Part shown: positions 12,230 to 26,100 of the stretch, one piece after another
Numbering within the stretch: position 1 is the first letter of the stretch
Layout: the number at the start of each line of letters is the position of its first letter
NCBI GenBank assembly: GCA_947652115.1
Contig: OX393564.1
Span: 12,181,102-12,245,101, forward strand
Reading direction: 5' to 3'
Source: Blastomussa wellsi
Taxonomy: Eukaryota; Cnidaria; Anthozoa; Scleractinia; Plerogyridae
DNA length: 64,000 nucleotides
The notes under the pieces: generated by a model
Databases searched by the model: none
The model's input: only the letters and a program-made list of their open reading frames with translations
What the model was told of the DNA's origin: nothing
Made by a program: the position numbers and the translations under genes

Positions 12230-12369
12230 GAGGGTTCTGGACTCAGCGAGTTGTACGAACAAACCTGTTTTATACTGAAACAAGGTGAGTTTGGGAGCCG
12301 AGTTTCAGTATAAAACAGGTTTGTTGAAGGTCATGAAGTTTTTGTAGAACTCGCTGTGCCAGAACCCTC
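12230..12369. repeat. foldback (hairpin) element
   Basis: GAGGGTTCTGG opens and CCAGAACCCTC closes the element. A long inner stem pairs AACAAACCTGTTTTATACTG with its complement across a loop of about 20 nt. It is a 140-bp imperfect hairpin with the structure of a MITE. Confidence 0.75.
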
Positions 12370-12568
12370 CTGTAATTTTTTTGTTTCCTAATTAGGTTTC
12401 CTCATCTTTTTGAATCTCTGGCAAAGATGCCCTCAAGTGACCGCTGTTTTTTAAAGGATCTGGAAAAAGATGAAAATAGGTGAGATCCTGAAATTTATCC
12501 CTTTTACTTTTTTTCACAGTTCTTCTTCATTTTTAAAGTCCTTTCAAGTGAACTGATTTTTTAATAGG

Positions 12569-12584
<16 letters not shown>

Positions 12585-12612
<28 letters not shown>

Positions 12613-13044
12613 GTATAACAATATAATTTGGTTTTATTAACTGGGTTGATAATGTCAATTGGCCACCGTAAAGAGATTCAAGAGCTGACGTTTCGAGCGT
12701 TAGCCCTTCGTCGGAGCGAATCAAGGAATTATGCGTCGTGTGTTTTTATGTACAGAAAGATGGAGCTTCGCTATTGGCTGGTGCCTGGTAACGTGAAAAC
12801 TTCGGAATAAATTAGTTGAATGAAAAGCGTTCGTTGATACCATGAGGATTAAGATTGCCAATTTGAAAAATAAATTTTTGTTTTAGAGTTTTACGGCTTT
12901 CCGTGTTTCCTTGGTGAAGGGAAAGGCCGCAGACTGCCATATGTTGCTTAGAATGATTTGGGAGATGGAAGTGTCTCGCTACTGGTTTCCGGTTTCCGGT
13001 TTCGACAGTTTTGTCATCTTTTTCTACGTCTTTCTTTTCTCTAA
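12585..13044 (-). mobile_element. Penelope-like element 3' fragment (minus)
   Basis: Encodes KPVARHFHLPNHSKQHMAVC then GLSLHQGNTESRKTL and NLNPHGINERFSFN, the C-terminus that follows the GIY-YIG nuclease in Penelope-like elements. It continues into the 3' UTR shared with copies at 15246, 55630 and 59174 (for example GCTGACGTTTCGAGCGTTAG). It is truncated at about 13044, where an oppositely oriented fragment begins. Confidence 0.75.
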
Positions 13045-13278
13045 ATGCGCTCGCGCATGATGCAAAACATGCCCTTTCATTCACAACGTTGACAAAATAT
13101 TGGGACCCAAGCGATCAAAATCACTGATCATTTCACCTGTACCTCAGCCAATGCCATCTACTGTATAACTTGCACTCTTTGCAAAAAGTTATACATCGGC
13201 GAAACAGGGAGACGACTTGGCGACCGAGAACACCTTCGTGACATAGAGAAAGACAACAAAAATGCATCGTTGAATATA
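13045..13278 (+). mobile_element. Penelope-like GIY-YIG fragment (plus), head-to-head with the previous one
   Basis: Encodes KTCPFIHNVDKI, then AIYCITCTLCKKLYIGETG and RRLGDR. The CKKLYIGETGRR core is the GIY-YIG endonuclease signature (Y-I-G form) of Penelope-like elements. The frame stops being alignable near 13278. Its opposite orientation to 12585-13044 marks an inverted junction. Confidence 0.75.
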
Positions 13279-13839
13279 TACCAGTGAGTTCAAGCAATGA
13301 CTGGTGACTTCCAATTGCAATTACACATATGCAAGTTGTTTTACATGGCATTGCATGGGTTATTCAGGGCATAAAATTAAAATAATTGTTGTAGAAGCCA
13401 TTGCCCATGTGTCTTATGGTGATTAAGAAGCTTTTTGTCCAGTTACTGTCACTGGAGGTGGTGGCCCAGCACTTATGGCACAAAAGTGGCTGTTTGTTCT
13501 TAGACTTAGCTGGAAGCCAAATATATTTCACAGACTCCAAGCCTGGAACATCTTTTGTAATAGTGTATGCATATACACATATAATTTTATGTATTATGTA
13601 GAAAAAATCTATGGCAGTTTGTACTACCAACTACAACGCATCGCCCTTTTCAGCTGTTGGCCAGGAACTTTTGTAGTTTGGGGGGCTATCAACGGGACTA
13701 CAGTTCTTGGTGCAGCCAGCAGCAGATGCCAGCAGTTGATTTCTGATAAGGAATCATTGCATCAAGCAAATGGTAATAAAGTGACAAATCCTTTAGTTGG
13801 TAATTGATGATTATCAGTAATATACCAGTAGCCATCGAT
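13279..13839. other. unassigned; possible relic frames on both strands
   Basis: Frames at 13475-13807 (+) and 13364-13630 (-) are open, but I do not recognise either. The plus frame could hold an upstream XRN1 exon (AG before 13648, GT after 13769), but its protein does not match anything I know in XRN1. Confidence 0.3.
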
Positions 13840-13994
13840 AGCCCAATTTCGAGATTTTAAAACTCAGCCTAAAACAATAAACATCACAAAGAGGCTATGG
13901 GGAATAAACCCCACAAATGCTATAGTTTATTCCCCTGAGCCTCGTGCTGAGGTCTATTGTTTTAGACTGAATTTTAAAATATCAAAATTGGGCT
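13840..13994. repeat. foldback MITE
   Basis: The outer arms AGCCCAATTT and AAATTGGGCT, and inner arms around AAAACAATA / TATTGTTTTAG, form an imperfect hairpin of about 155 bp. It ends just upstream of the first XRN1 exon in the window. Confidence 0.7.
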
Positions 13995-14035
13995 TTTGCA
14001 GGTAAATCTAGCTGTTGAGATCATATTATTTGCAG

Positions 14036-14171
14036 GTCCATACCTTTATCAGAGGTTCAAGACTGGCTAAAAACAGTACCTGCACTAAACTTGGAACCAG
14101 TAAAATGTGGCAGCATCAGCTTAGATGAACCAATTGTTGAAGCTATAGAGGAGGTGGTAGAACAAACTAAG
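14036..14171 (+). CDS. XRN1: XRN1 exon a
   Basis: Preceded by TTTGCAG and followed by GTGCAG. It enters needing one base to finish a codon and leaves in phase 0. Encodes PLSEVQDWLKTVPALNLEPV then LDEPIVEAIEEVVEQTK, matching the helix before the KVRV strand in XRN1. The upstream exon was not located. Confidence 0.82.
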
Positions 14172-17100
14172 GTGCAGTATATAAGGATCATTAGAAAAAA
14201 CTCTAGCTGCAAACAATATTGAAAATAAAATTAAAATACTGGCTGCCTGGAATAACCATAGGGGCTAGCGGAGCCCAGAAGCCAGAAGACGATTTTCCAT
14301 CCGAGAGGTGTATTTACTCCCTTAGGTCCCCCTGGTGTCCTTATGCGGTGTTCAAGTGGTAGAAGAAGGTTCTCATAGTAATCACTTCAAGGGAGTAAAT
14401 CGCGCTTTCCGTGTGCAACTGGCTTCAGGATGTCTAGATTGCAAAGATGGTTTAGGCTTCTTTTACTGTGAGATCAATCCATTGCTTTCATATCACAAAT
14501 GTTTGGGATTGTCCATAAGAAGACTTCTTTCTTAGTGCTACCATCAATACTTTCAAGGTGCATAATGACAGTTGTACTGTCTGTAAGAACTGACTTCACT
14601 CCACAAAGTTGACTATGCTCGGCTTCCAGACCTAGCATGTCTATGTCTAATATGTCTGCTATCTCCTCCCTAAAGTATGGCAATCCAGAACCTCCCTCAA
14701 GGAAAGCATTTGCTTTAATCTTAATCCTGTTTCTCCCTTCCAGGATTACTGGCACCATATGCAGGGCTACCTTTTCAGGGCATGACACACGTGGGTTCCT
14801 CAATCGCTCCATAGGTTGTAGGGGCTCCAGTTGTTGATGTGTCTTCTGCTGTAGTTTGTGGGGGCTGGAATGTTTCATCCAACAGGTTTAAGTTCCATGT
14901 TTTAATGACTGTGTATAATTGTGGGTGGTGCTTCCATTCACATCCTTACTTCCTGCTACTTTGGCTTGGTACTTGTTTTGTCTAATCTTTTTCTTTTGAG
15001 CTGTCATCTTCCAAATCTTTCATGCATTCAGCGATGTCATCTTCATCTGTCTCTTCCTTTAGGAGCAGTGCCTCTTTTTCTTTCTCTTCAGCTTCATGTT
15101 CTGCTTCATTGTTAATTGTGTATTGATTTGGGCTTTCTGTGCTACAATTTTAGCCTCTAACTGAGCTTTGTCCTTGAGGGTATGGTTTCAATTAATCCTG
15201 AACAGGTTATAATTATAATTCAAGCAAGTCTGTCCTAAATAGGGTCTAGTCAGGGTATGATTTCAAGAATAGAGGGGGTAAGTTTCTAAAGAAACTGTGG
15301 GTGGGAAGTATAACAATATAATTTGGTTTTATTAACTGGGTTGATAATGTCAATTGGCCACCGTAAAGAGATTCAATTGCTGACGTTTCGAGCGTTAGCC
15401 CTTCGTCGGAGCGAATCAAGGAATTGTGGGTCGTGTGTGTTTTATATAGAGAAAGATGGAGCTTCTCTATTGGCTGGTGCCTGGTAATGTGAAAACAACG
15501 GAATAAATTAGTTGAATGAAAAGCATTCGTTGATACCATGAGGATTAAGAGTGCCGATTTGAAAAATAAATTTTTGTTCTAGAGTTTTACGGCTTTCCGT
15601 GTTTCCTTGGTGAAGGGAAAGGCCGCAGACTGTCATTTCACAGCCGCCATTAATTTCATTCAAATGCGACAAAAACAAATGCATCGAAAACGGTCGCGAG
15701 ACACTTCAATCTGCCAAATCATTCTAAGCACCATATGGCAGTCTGCGGCCTTTCCCTTCACCAAGGAAACACGGAAAGCCATAAAACTCTAGAACAAAAA
15801 TTTATTTTTCAAATGGGCACTCTTAATCTTCACCGGTACCAACGAACGCTTTTCATTCAACTAATTTATTCTGTTGTTTTCACGTTGATAAAACCAAATT
15901 AAATGATTTCAAGAGTTTTGTCGAGTTTTAGCAAACCAAAATCAGGAACATTTATCAATATTGATTTAGCCAGTCATAAGATCATTTTCATGGCCAACGT
16001 TTCCCTTGTTTCCTAAATAGGGTAGGTGTTTGATGTTATTTTCGTCCTGAACACGGTGACAGTTTCAAACCTTCAAGCGGCACTCCTAAACCCAAACATG
16101 GGTCAAGTGCCCCCCCTGGGGGATTTCCGTTGTTACCTGTAGTTATTTAGTATAGTCGGTCAACATCAGCTTTTCCAGTTTTATTCTGACCTACTTTACC
16201 AAATAAAAGTATGTGTGTATATAGTGGCCTTATCAAAACCAGGTCAAAGAATGTTTTACCTCCTTTTCCTTTTGTACCCTAAAGACTTTGTTACACCTTT
16301 AAAATCAGGCCAAGAAAGGGCCAAAAAATAACAGTAAAAGCAATGAACTAAGGATAAGAGAGTGCACAAGGAAAAATAATCTGCCAATCCTTTTAATTTT
16401 CATAGTGTCAACTTGGAGTTTCTGGCAAGAAAGAAACCCTTTGCCAGAGTTTCGCTCTCAATTTCCTTTGACCCGGTTTTGAAAAATCCAGACAGAGTAT
16501 GCCCGGCATAACTATTTCAACATCTGGAAATTAAACTTAATCAAAATCAATCGAACACAATCAAATGATTGGTAACATTTCAATTTGATTAGTTCAATAA
16601 TGGAACTCACAAAAAGTGATGTTTGGTTTTGTGCAATTGCCGAACATAAATACATAATGTTATGTGATGGCAAATTCTGAGGCAGTTATTTCTACCAGTT
16701 GTGAGTTGGTACTTTTGCAAAATCAAGCATCTAGCTTAAGAATTTGTGTAAGTATGCCATGCCAATAAGTAATTTCCCACAAAGTTGAAAGAAAAAAATC
16801 TGTTTTTGGAACAGCTTTGCTGCTGGCCAGTGTTCCCAAGGGGATGAAACTGTGCTGAGCAATTCTGTTTGTGTCATTTGTGCCCAGGAAGACCACAGTA
16901 GTTGAAGACAATAGATTAATTAATAAAGGAGAATATTGTTACTCACATGGTTTGTTTCTTGTGTTGCTTTTATTATGTTGAGGTGGCTCATCTCAGTTTT
17001 TCAGAATCACACCATCCCAACTTTAACAGGCTACAGCTTCGCTGTCTTTCGTTGGTCGGGCAAGATTTTTCACACATCAACTGGAGATGGAACAAGGTTT

Positions 17101-20100
17101 CCAAAACTGTAGATTTCATTGGCATCGGTGTTACCATAGCAACGAAATGATGACGTCATGGTTTCTGAAAATCAGACTTTTTCTCTAAATCTAGATCTAA
17201 ACTGTGAGAGGCTGCAAGACTGCGTTTAGCGATGCAACAGCTCTCGCTTTTGAAATTACAATAAAACAAGCAACATGAGCGATGCCCCTAGTCCCTAAAA
17301 CAATAACAACAGCTAGCAGTATAATTGCAAGCTTACGACAGCTGCAACACAACTGCATGTGATGCATCACTGCAGCCTTATGCTAATTGGTATTGTATTA
17401 ACAATGAAATTTTCACGATCGTCCATTGTATGATCGTCCATTGTATGATTGTATATATGACTTAAGGATTATTTTCATTCATCTGATGGGAAACACTTGT
17501 AGACTTAAAGAGCCCTTTTATTAATTCAAGGTATTCAATCAGAAGACCAAGACAGTGAAAGTACGAGTACGGCCTTACCTCCTATTTAGGGTAAGCTTCT
17601 TTCTGTCAAACTTATGAGATGTCAACTACCCAGTTTTGTTTTAAATTTTAAATTTTCTTTTTTGTATTATATGTACTCGTCATGTATCTGTTGAGGAACT
17701 ATCGCCTAATAGTTGTTCTTAAAACAAATAATTTATTTGCCCGAAAAGATGCTAGTTTTAAAGTGCTTCTGCAATGAAAAATGTTGTTCTTGTTCTCTTT
17801 CAATTCTGATTTTATATTTGGTAAGAATGCATCATGGCAAATATTAAACTGCCAATCACTCCCGGCTTAGTCGAGTTGCATTGAGAAAGCTGGATTGAGA
17901 GAGAAATTGACGTCATCGACTCGCTAGTTTTTTCTTATGTGAACCCAGCTGATTAGTACGCAGCACAAGCTTTCAGAAGCAAGTTGCCATTCTCCATACC
18001 AAATATGCTGGTTCACACAGTTAAAAGCTAATGTGGTGAGTCGATGACGTCATTTTCTCTCTCAATACAGCTCCCTCAATGCAACTTGACTGAAGCCGTA
18101 TCTGGTAATGGCGGCAAGTTTAAGGTTACTTCCCACCTTCGCAGGTGTCTTTCAGGAAAAAATCATATGTGCGCTAGTTTAAATAAAATCCTAACAAACT
18201 ATCATCAGAAGAAGGCTTAATAAATGGAATTTAAGATACGTAACAACAACTATATAGTTTACCGTAAGCGATTTTTCCTTTTAGTAAGTGCAGGAACCGG
18301 TAAGACGTGAAATGTGGTTCCTTCTATTGAATTTGTAGGGCATGTAGATTTGACCGATTTTCGTGATATTGTGCCAAAACCTTCCTTACACAGCTCCACC
18401 TGTAGTGGATGTTTAGATCCTGGTCATTGGTCAACTAAAGTGTATGTATGAATCTCATTCGGACAAAATGATTACCTCAACTCAGGGTTCACCTCACGAT
18501 TTTCAAATGGCTAGTTATCAACTCACGATTTAAGTGAAAGACATTTTGCCCCCAAAATGTGGCAAATTATGACCCACAAACATGCACTAATTGGCTTACA
18601 TTTTGTAAAAGAAAAAATGGATAGCAAATGGCTATCAAAAGCCTTGATGTTTAAAGTAAATAATCAAACAGGCACCACCACATATCCTTTTCACATGAAT
18701 CTAAACACAAGTCCAATAAGTTCTTTCTTCTGTTTTTATGAGTAAAATAGTCCTTGCAGTTTGAGGTGTTTGATGAGATAAAGTTGAATTACCTCGTTTG
18801 AAATGGACACATGCTGTTGTATCGAACAGGTCGGCTATTTCTATTAAATTGTTACGTTTAACCATTAAAAGGTATGGTTCGTCTATTCAAACAGATTAAT
18901 TGTTATTTATCCATAACAGATGGTGGTTGCTGTTCGAATGCTTGCAATATGATATAAAACGGATCAAAAACTAGATTACAGCGCAACTCACCTAACTGTG
19001 GCCACCTAACAAACAATCAGACAATCAGACAATCAGAGAGTGCGAATTTGTTTGAGTTGTCCCTCCTCCTTGTTAAAAGCGTGACAGGTTTCGTGAGAAC
19101 AGCTTTGAAAATTCCTAGGAGGTGGGACAGCTCAAACAAATTCGTGCTCTATGATTGGCTAATTATAACTTGTCAAAAAAGTTTGTTGGGTGGCCACAGT
19201 TAGGCGCGCCACGCTGTAAATGCTTCTATTAAATAAACATTTCAACAGATACAAAATAGTTAGAAACGCTTTCAAGCCTTTAAAGGGTTCAAGCCAAAAG
19301 CATAGTGGCTATAACTGCTGGAGCTTATCCTGGTTTCAGTAGCATTAAGCGGCTAGGAATATTTCTACTCTCCCGGGACTGGTCCAATCAGGAGTCCAGC
19401 ACACTAACCATTAGGCCACTGCACTTCCCACACATGCCTTTAAAGGGATATCCATTATTATATGTTTTCGCAATTAAATTTCTGTTTTTAATTATCTTAT
19501 CTTTTGTTGCAGCCATTTGAACATCTAGGAGCAGTTCCTCCTGACAATGATGCTACTTTTGAGCTATTTGATAGAGTAATTAATGCCAAACTCAACATAG
19601 CCGTTCCATTTGGATTAAGAGGAACTATTACTGGCATTCATCAGGGTATCTGCATATTTAAACTTTTGTGATTTTAAGTGCAATAACTTTATATGTTTTT
19701 GCCATCTTTAGCCAATTCCATATTTTGAATTTAATTAATTCTTTAATTAGGGGATGAAACATCTGGTGTCCAGTATGAAGTCGTCTTTGATGAACCATTC
19801 CTTGGTGGATTACCACTAAGGTAAAAAACAGGTTTTTAAAAATGATGCTTACAAAACTGTGCAGTAAATTGTATGTAAAGGAAAGTATAGACTCCAGTTC
19901 TATACCACAAAGTTACTTGGGTTGCTCTGTGCATGTACCTGAAACCATTCAATGTAACTTAATTGTTCTTCACTTCACAGGGTTGGACTCCAGTATCACT
20001 CTGTCTTAAACTTTCAAATTTCAGATTTCGTTTGACTGTGGTGCTGGGCAGTTTAAGTAGGTCAAATAATTTTTGTGCTTGCTATTTTCAGGTGCTCTTC

Positions 20101-23100
20101 TAACAAGGTGTACTTGATGGGAGCTGCATCACTAATTAACATCAGTTATGGAGCTCGATGTGAAGCCAACAAGGTTGAGGACAAACCAGCAAGCAAACTT
20201 CAGCAGCTAGCAGGAAGAGTTCCATTTAGTCCCAGCCTAGGCTCTTCACCTCAACTGGGCAAACAAAATAAGAACATGAAACAAATGTCTGGCGATGTCA
20301 GGCTTGATCATCCAGGTGTGCACCAGTATAAACAGCTATTCATTTAAAGTATTTTGAAATACGTTTAACTTCAGCCAGATGAATTGTACATTGTTGAAGT
20401 TTATTTCCCCACCTGCACCTTAAGTTCAATAGACCTGTTTACCTATATGGTGCCCATCTTGAATAAATGAAGTTAAAGTCATATTATGGGACGCCCAGGG
20501 GGTCAAACATTTGACAGCTCTCCAAATTATAAATTTCTTGAATTCACTCTGATGAGGACCTTGAAGAATTACGATGATCTTTGCAAATGGAACTTGAGCA
20601 GTGCTCCTGGTCATGGCCGTATAAAGGTTATGTTTATCCTGATTATCTTGTTGACTTACTCCTCCTTTTTTATCACGTTTATTCTCGTCAGTATGCTCTG
20701 TCTTTTATTTAATATTTGTTTTTCTAGGATTTATTTGTTTAATTGTTTCGCCTTACTTTCAGAACTTTACGATTTTCCGTTTGGTACAAACTTGGTAGGC
20801 TAATTAATAATCTTAATGTGATCCACTCTCAGATTTTTCCATATGTTCCATAACTGTTGTTTGTTTTGATTCACAATAAAAATTATCATGACGGTTCCCA
20901 CAACCCATGCCCAAAAATGACAGCTCCTTTTCAGCTTCCTTTTTTGTTCAATAAACGTCTGAGGTATAAACCAAACACATAGAAGGAGGCAGCTATTTAT
21001 TTATTTAAATATTTTCCCATCCATGTTGATGAAATTATTACGGATGAGATCGGTAGACGTTTAATCCTTCAATTAACTTTTCATGATACTGCCATCCAGT
21101 TGTGCAACATTTACAGCCCCAATAACAACTCAAAAAGTTTTGTTTATTCAAATCTACTTAATACTTTCAAACATTGCTCGGACCATAAAGAGATTGTTGG
21201 AGGCGATTTCAATTGCATGTTAAAACCTTGCGACAAAATTGGCGGATCTGGTGTGAATAGAAAAAATATTGTAATTAGTGAAAGGACCAATTTATGCAAC
21301 TCTTTGAAACTGCTCGATGTTTGGAGTTGCCAACATCTGAATCAACAGCAATTCACATGGCGTGATAAAGAGCTCAAGGTACAATGCAGATTGGTTTATT
21401 GGACATAGCTAAAGGTCTCAAACCTCTTGCTTCATAGCTGTTACCGATCACACGCACCCTCAAACAATGTTTTTTCCATTTGTAAAATGAGTTTTGACGG
21501 ACGTCAATCATTATTGACAATTTTCATGACAGTAGTAGGTTTCATTCCAGCCATGGAGCGACATTTGGCCTTCCAGTGTTGAAACAAATTCCATCCAGCA
21601 GCCGTTTTTCACCCTTTTTAAAGAGAAACAGCACTTGTCTTGAATATTGTTGGTGAAATTGCATATTAAACTACCTAAAAACCACCGAAAGCTAATTTAT
21701 TATGCGTAAAGCATAAATTTCATGAAATGTGTCGGTATCCGTGGCATTGCATGTAATCCGTTATTGATACTTGCATTGCTTAACATTCTTCAAACGAACC
21801 ACCCCGAAAAGATTTTGTTTCCACAAGCACATGCTGAGATGCTTTAATTTGGCGAGTCAGCAGTCGCTTAGAGGCCGGCTTTTTGTTTTGTCATTATATT
21901 ATGCTCTTGAAAGACATTTTGTATTTTTTCATGTTTACTGCCTTTGTAGAATACGAGTTACCACCAATTGCTTAAATGTTTTGAAGCTGTTTTGAATTAC
22001 TTTGCACATAGAAATCATTCAAAAAAAGGTTAGAATATCGACGTCTCATTGTTGTGTTTGGCGATTTAAGAGCAAATCGAAGCTGGCACATGCAATCATC
22101 CAAGACATAAACACGGATGGTTGACATCCAAGCAAAACTTAATTTTCGAACAGAAAAGGTCGTTGGAGGGCGCGTGTGATCGGTAAGAGCTGTAAATACT
22201 AACATTAAAAGCTCCACCTTAACTGGTCATTCTGCTATAACTCTGACAATTCAGTCTCAAAACTACACCCTGAGAGGCCCAGGTTTCTGGAAAATTAACG
22301 ATTCCCTTTTGAAAGACAACACATTCATTGAACAACTTTCTGACAAGATCCCTGAATTCAAAGAAAAGTATAAATATCTTTCAGATAAAGGACTAGATTG
22401 GAACATGATGAAAATGGAAATAAGAGGCTTCTGCATTCAATACTCTTCAAGAAAAAACTGAGAGAGCAGAAACATCGAGAAAGATCTTTAGGATCAAATT
22501 GATCGTTTGATGAAAACCTTAGAAATCCACAAATCGAAAGAAAACATCACAGAACTTTATCAGAATTAAACAAGATTGCTGAGTATAGAGCTTGCGGCGA
22601 TATTATCGGAAGCAGAACCAGATGGCACGAGCATGGTTAAAAAAATACTAAATATTTCTTGAACTTAGAAAGAAGGATGAATTCCAAATCGTACATCTCA
22701 AAACTCAAATTACATAATTAAGCAGAAATTATGGTAAAATCTTGGAATGCCAAAATCTTTTATATAAAAATCTCTATCCCGCCATACCGATGCCTATCGC
22801 CATCATGAAACTCCTGGTTGTGCCATAAAAATATTTAACTAACATGTCTGTGGTGAAAGCTCCTGCATACACATACAGTATTTGAATTATTTTTTCTGCA
22901 CAAGAGTTGCAACACTGGACAGCGAACGATCCAATATGTTCGCCAATAACATGACATCAGTTGAACTAAACAGCACCCTTGAGTGCAGAGATTGTCCCAC
23001 AACGGACTTAGGACGCATGCGTACTACATGTTGTATTCTGATCTCCCAAATAGAAATTGTCATTCCAGTTAATCCACGAAGTGGCGAGGTAAATATCCAC

Positions 23101-26100
23101 CACTTTCACCGACACTGCATTGAATAATTGTTTTAGTATATACCACACAAACTGCATGAATAACTAGCCAGTCAAAAAATGTCCTCTTCGGTAACCGAAG
23201 CAAAACAGGAATCCATTTTGTTTCTCTTCGGCTGCTTAGAAGTGAATAGTACTTTGATAATCACCTCCGAGTTAGTGTGGTGTATACTAATCTTGATTAA
23301 ATAATAATGGGGAATTCATATTCTCAACTAATGATAAGTTTTCTTTTTTTAGGAATTCTTGATTTTGGTCGTGATCTATCTCCTGGCATGTCATATGGTG
23401 GTGGGTTTGGTCCTCACAGTAGCACTTCACAGTTTAAAAACTCCCAAAACTCAGCTTATAGTAAAACAAAACAACGAACACCGACCAGATGGGCTCCACA
23501 AGTACCAGATAATGTGAACAGAAAAGCAAAAGGGTGAGTCTCGAACATTTCTTATTGTCTTAATTTTGCAGCATTGCCCAAGAGAAACACGCCATGAACA
23601 ATTCATACACTGCGTTATAGGTTTGAACCAGCTGCAAAAAGAGAGGCTGGCTAGTTTCACTCCTTCAGTCAATTCCTGTAGACTTTTTGTAAATCTGCTC
23701 GCCAGTGCATGACGTTTGAACATGTGTCAGTTTTTTTGCTATCAGCATGACCATCACAAATGGATGAAAAGTACAAATAATAATTGCAGTGTGAGCAGCT
23801 TGTACACATATGAGAATTTTGGATCCATAGACCCATCCATCTAGGATATTCAAGTGGCTGCCAATTGGCAAGCATTTTTTGAGGAGCTAAATCTCATCCA
23901 GTCATACAATGTAGGCTTGCTTTTATGAAGACATGGCATCTTGCAGGGCTTCCTTCTGAAATTTCAAGGTGCCATTTCTTATCTCTTGCAAGTAACAAAC
24001 ACCTTTTTGAAGTTCAGAATTGAGGAAGTAAACCTAAAGGACACTCAATGTCTGATTTTGGTGGCTGTAGGTTTACTGTTTCACTATCCGCCTTGAAAAG
24101 CAGACTATTGCCATTACCTCTTTTGGCCCCACAACCACCACTACCAATATACATTGTTTTTGAGACCTGAAGGGTTCAATAATTTTCCATCTTTCCCATA
24201 TTCAGTGTATTTTTTCATCAAGGTTTGTAGTCAGGTGGCCTATTTGTAACTAAAGTTCTCAATGGAATTTGTTTGCCAGGCCCTGGTGCAGACCCAGGCT
24301 TAAACTACCCTGTTATATCAACATAGTTATCATCTTCGTCACCACGAATGTTCCATGAAAGGATCTCTTTCACCATCTTATTTTGTGCTATTTGTTACTC
24401 TCACTCACTCGCCGCCCATTATGCCCACATGCATGTAGGATATCAACAAAATATCTGTTCTCAGGCAGGTTTTGAATGGTGTTCCAGCTATGGTAAGCCC
24501 GTCATTAAATTTTCTGCTTCAACAGTGCATTGCAATGTGATTTTGTGCCTCCCACACTTTCTCCTTCTGAATATTGTATCATTGATGGTGAACCCAGTGT
24601 TAAATGCACTGGCTTCCAGTTTATGACAGAATAATTTTTAAGTTATTGTTGTTCACGTACAAATCTCTTAATGGCCTTGCTCCGGTGTATATTAATGAAC
24701 TGTTATATCATTACACTCCCTGTCGTTCTCTTCGTTCCAGTGACTCTAACTTCCTAGTTATCCTGAAGACTACTACCATTACCTACGAAGATAGATCTTT
24801 TGCAGCAACTTCTCCAAAGTTATGGAATCAGCTACCGCTTGCCATTGGACAAAGCAACTCTATTGATAGTTTTAAAAGGGCTTTGAAAACGTACCTTTGC
24901 GAGAGCTCTTTTTTTTGGTTGTAAAAAGCATTGAGACATTTTATATGTAGAATGCGTTTTTTAAGAACTTTGATTATTATAATTATGTAAAATTGTTTGC
25001 ACTGTGCCATGATTCGTGGAACAAACGGTCAACTTTTCGAGGCCATTCAAAACCTCCCTCCATAAAGATGAAGCACCTTTCTGAGAAGAATGATCACCAG
25101 TTGTAAAGGTAATTGTTTGTAGAACAGCGGAGCGAGCGGAATGGGCTCTGTTCCATGTGTTTCAAAAATAGAGTCAAACACAATCTTGGCCTTTCTGCTG
25201 ACATTTTTTCCCACTATGACAAAATCTTTTTAAAATTCTGGTTAGCAGCAAAGGTAGTCCTGGGAGACTTCAAAATGTTATTGTTTTGAAATACTGTTGC
25301 ATGACCTCTTTCCCGGAAAAAGGGAAGTCAAGGTTTTTCTTTCCTGTGGCACTTTCCTTTCTTGTTCATTGAGACACGCAACAATTTTGTGAGTGATATG
25401 CCTTACATTTTTGCCACGGTAGTGTAAAAAGATCTTCCAAAAAAGCATAAACATATGAAATCTCGCAATCATGTTTCTATATTATGCAAATAAAGGCTTC
25501 TATTTTCAAATCTTAATTTGAAGGGCCGACAAAGGTTGTTTAATTTTTTTAAAACTCGGTTTCAATTTCGCTGCAGACTTCCTTTCTGATCTTTTCAACA
25601 TCAGCTACATTTTTTATAAGATGGCTGGCTAGTGAACTTCACTCTAACTTTTACTTCCAACACATTCTGAAACACTGAATCACTGATGAGGTTATCGTTA
25701 ATCGCCTTGGAAACCTGTCGGTCAAGGGTGTCACATTTTGCAATGGCAAGTGTAACAATCACTTGATCTTTTGCGATTTTCGTCTCAAGCTTTTTGCCAG
25801 CAATGATGAGACATGACGAAGCCAGAGCGAAACAACCAACGACCGCCCCCAATGGGACTGCAGCTGGAAGGCCAAAGACGCTTAATGCTGTAGCAAGGGT
25901 GGTAGTGGAAGCTATGGCGCTCAGACCGCTTGAACCCCCTTGGAACGAGCCTGTAATACTCAAGCTAATCAGCAATTTGTTTTTTAATTTTACTGATTTC
26001 AGTTATCCGGAAATTCTCGGCATTAGTTGTTGTGCTGGGTAGCTATGGATACAGTGTCTAAGGCGGTGCCGTTGGGATTATGTTGGCATAGGACATTGTG

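Noticed and set aside
13475..13807. Candidate upstream XRN1 exon or separate gene
   Set aside because: Splice-like borders exist, but the protein does not match any XRN1 segment I know and the phase to the next exon is unproven.
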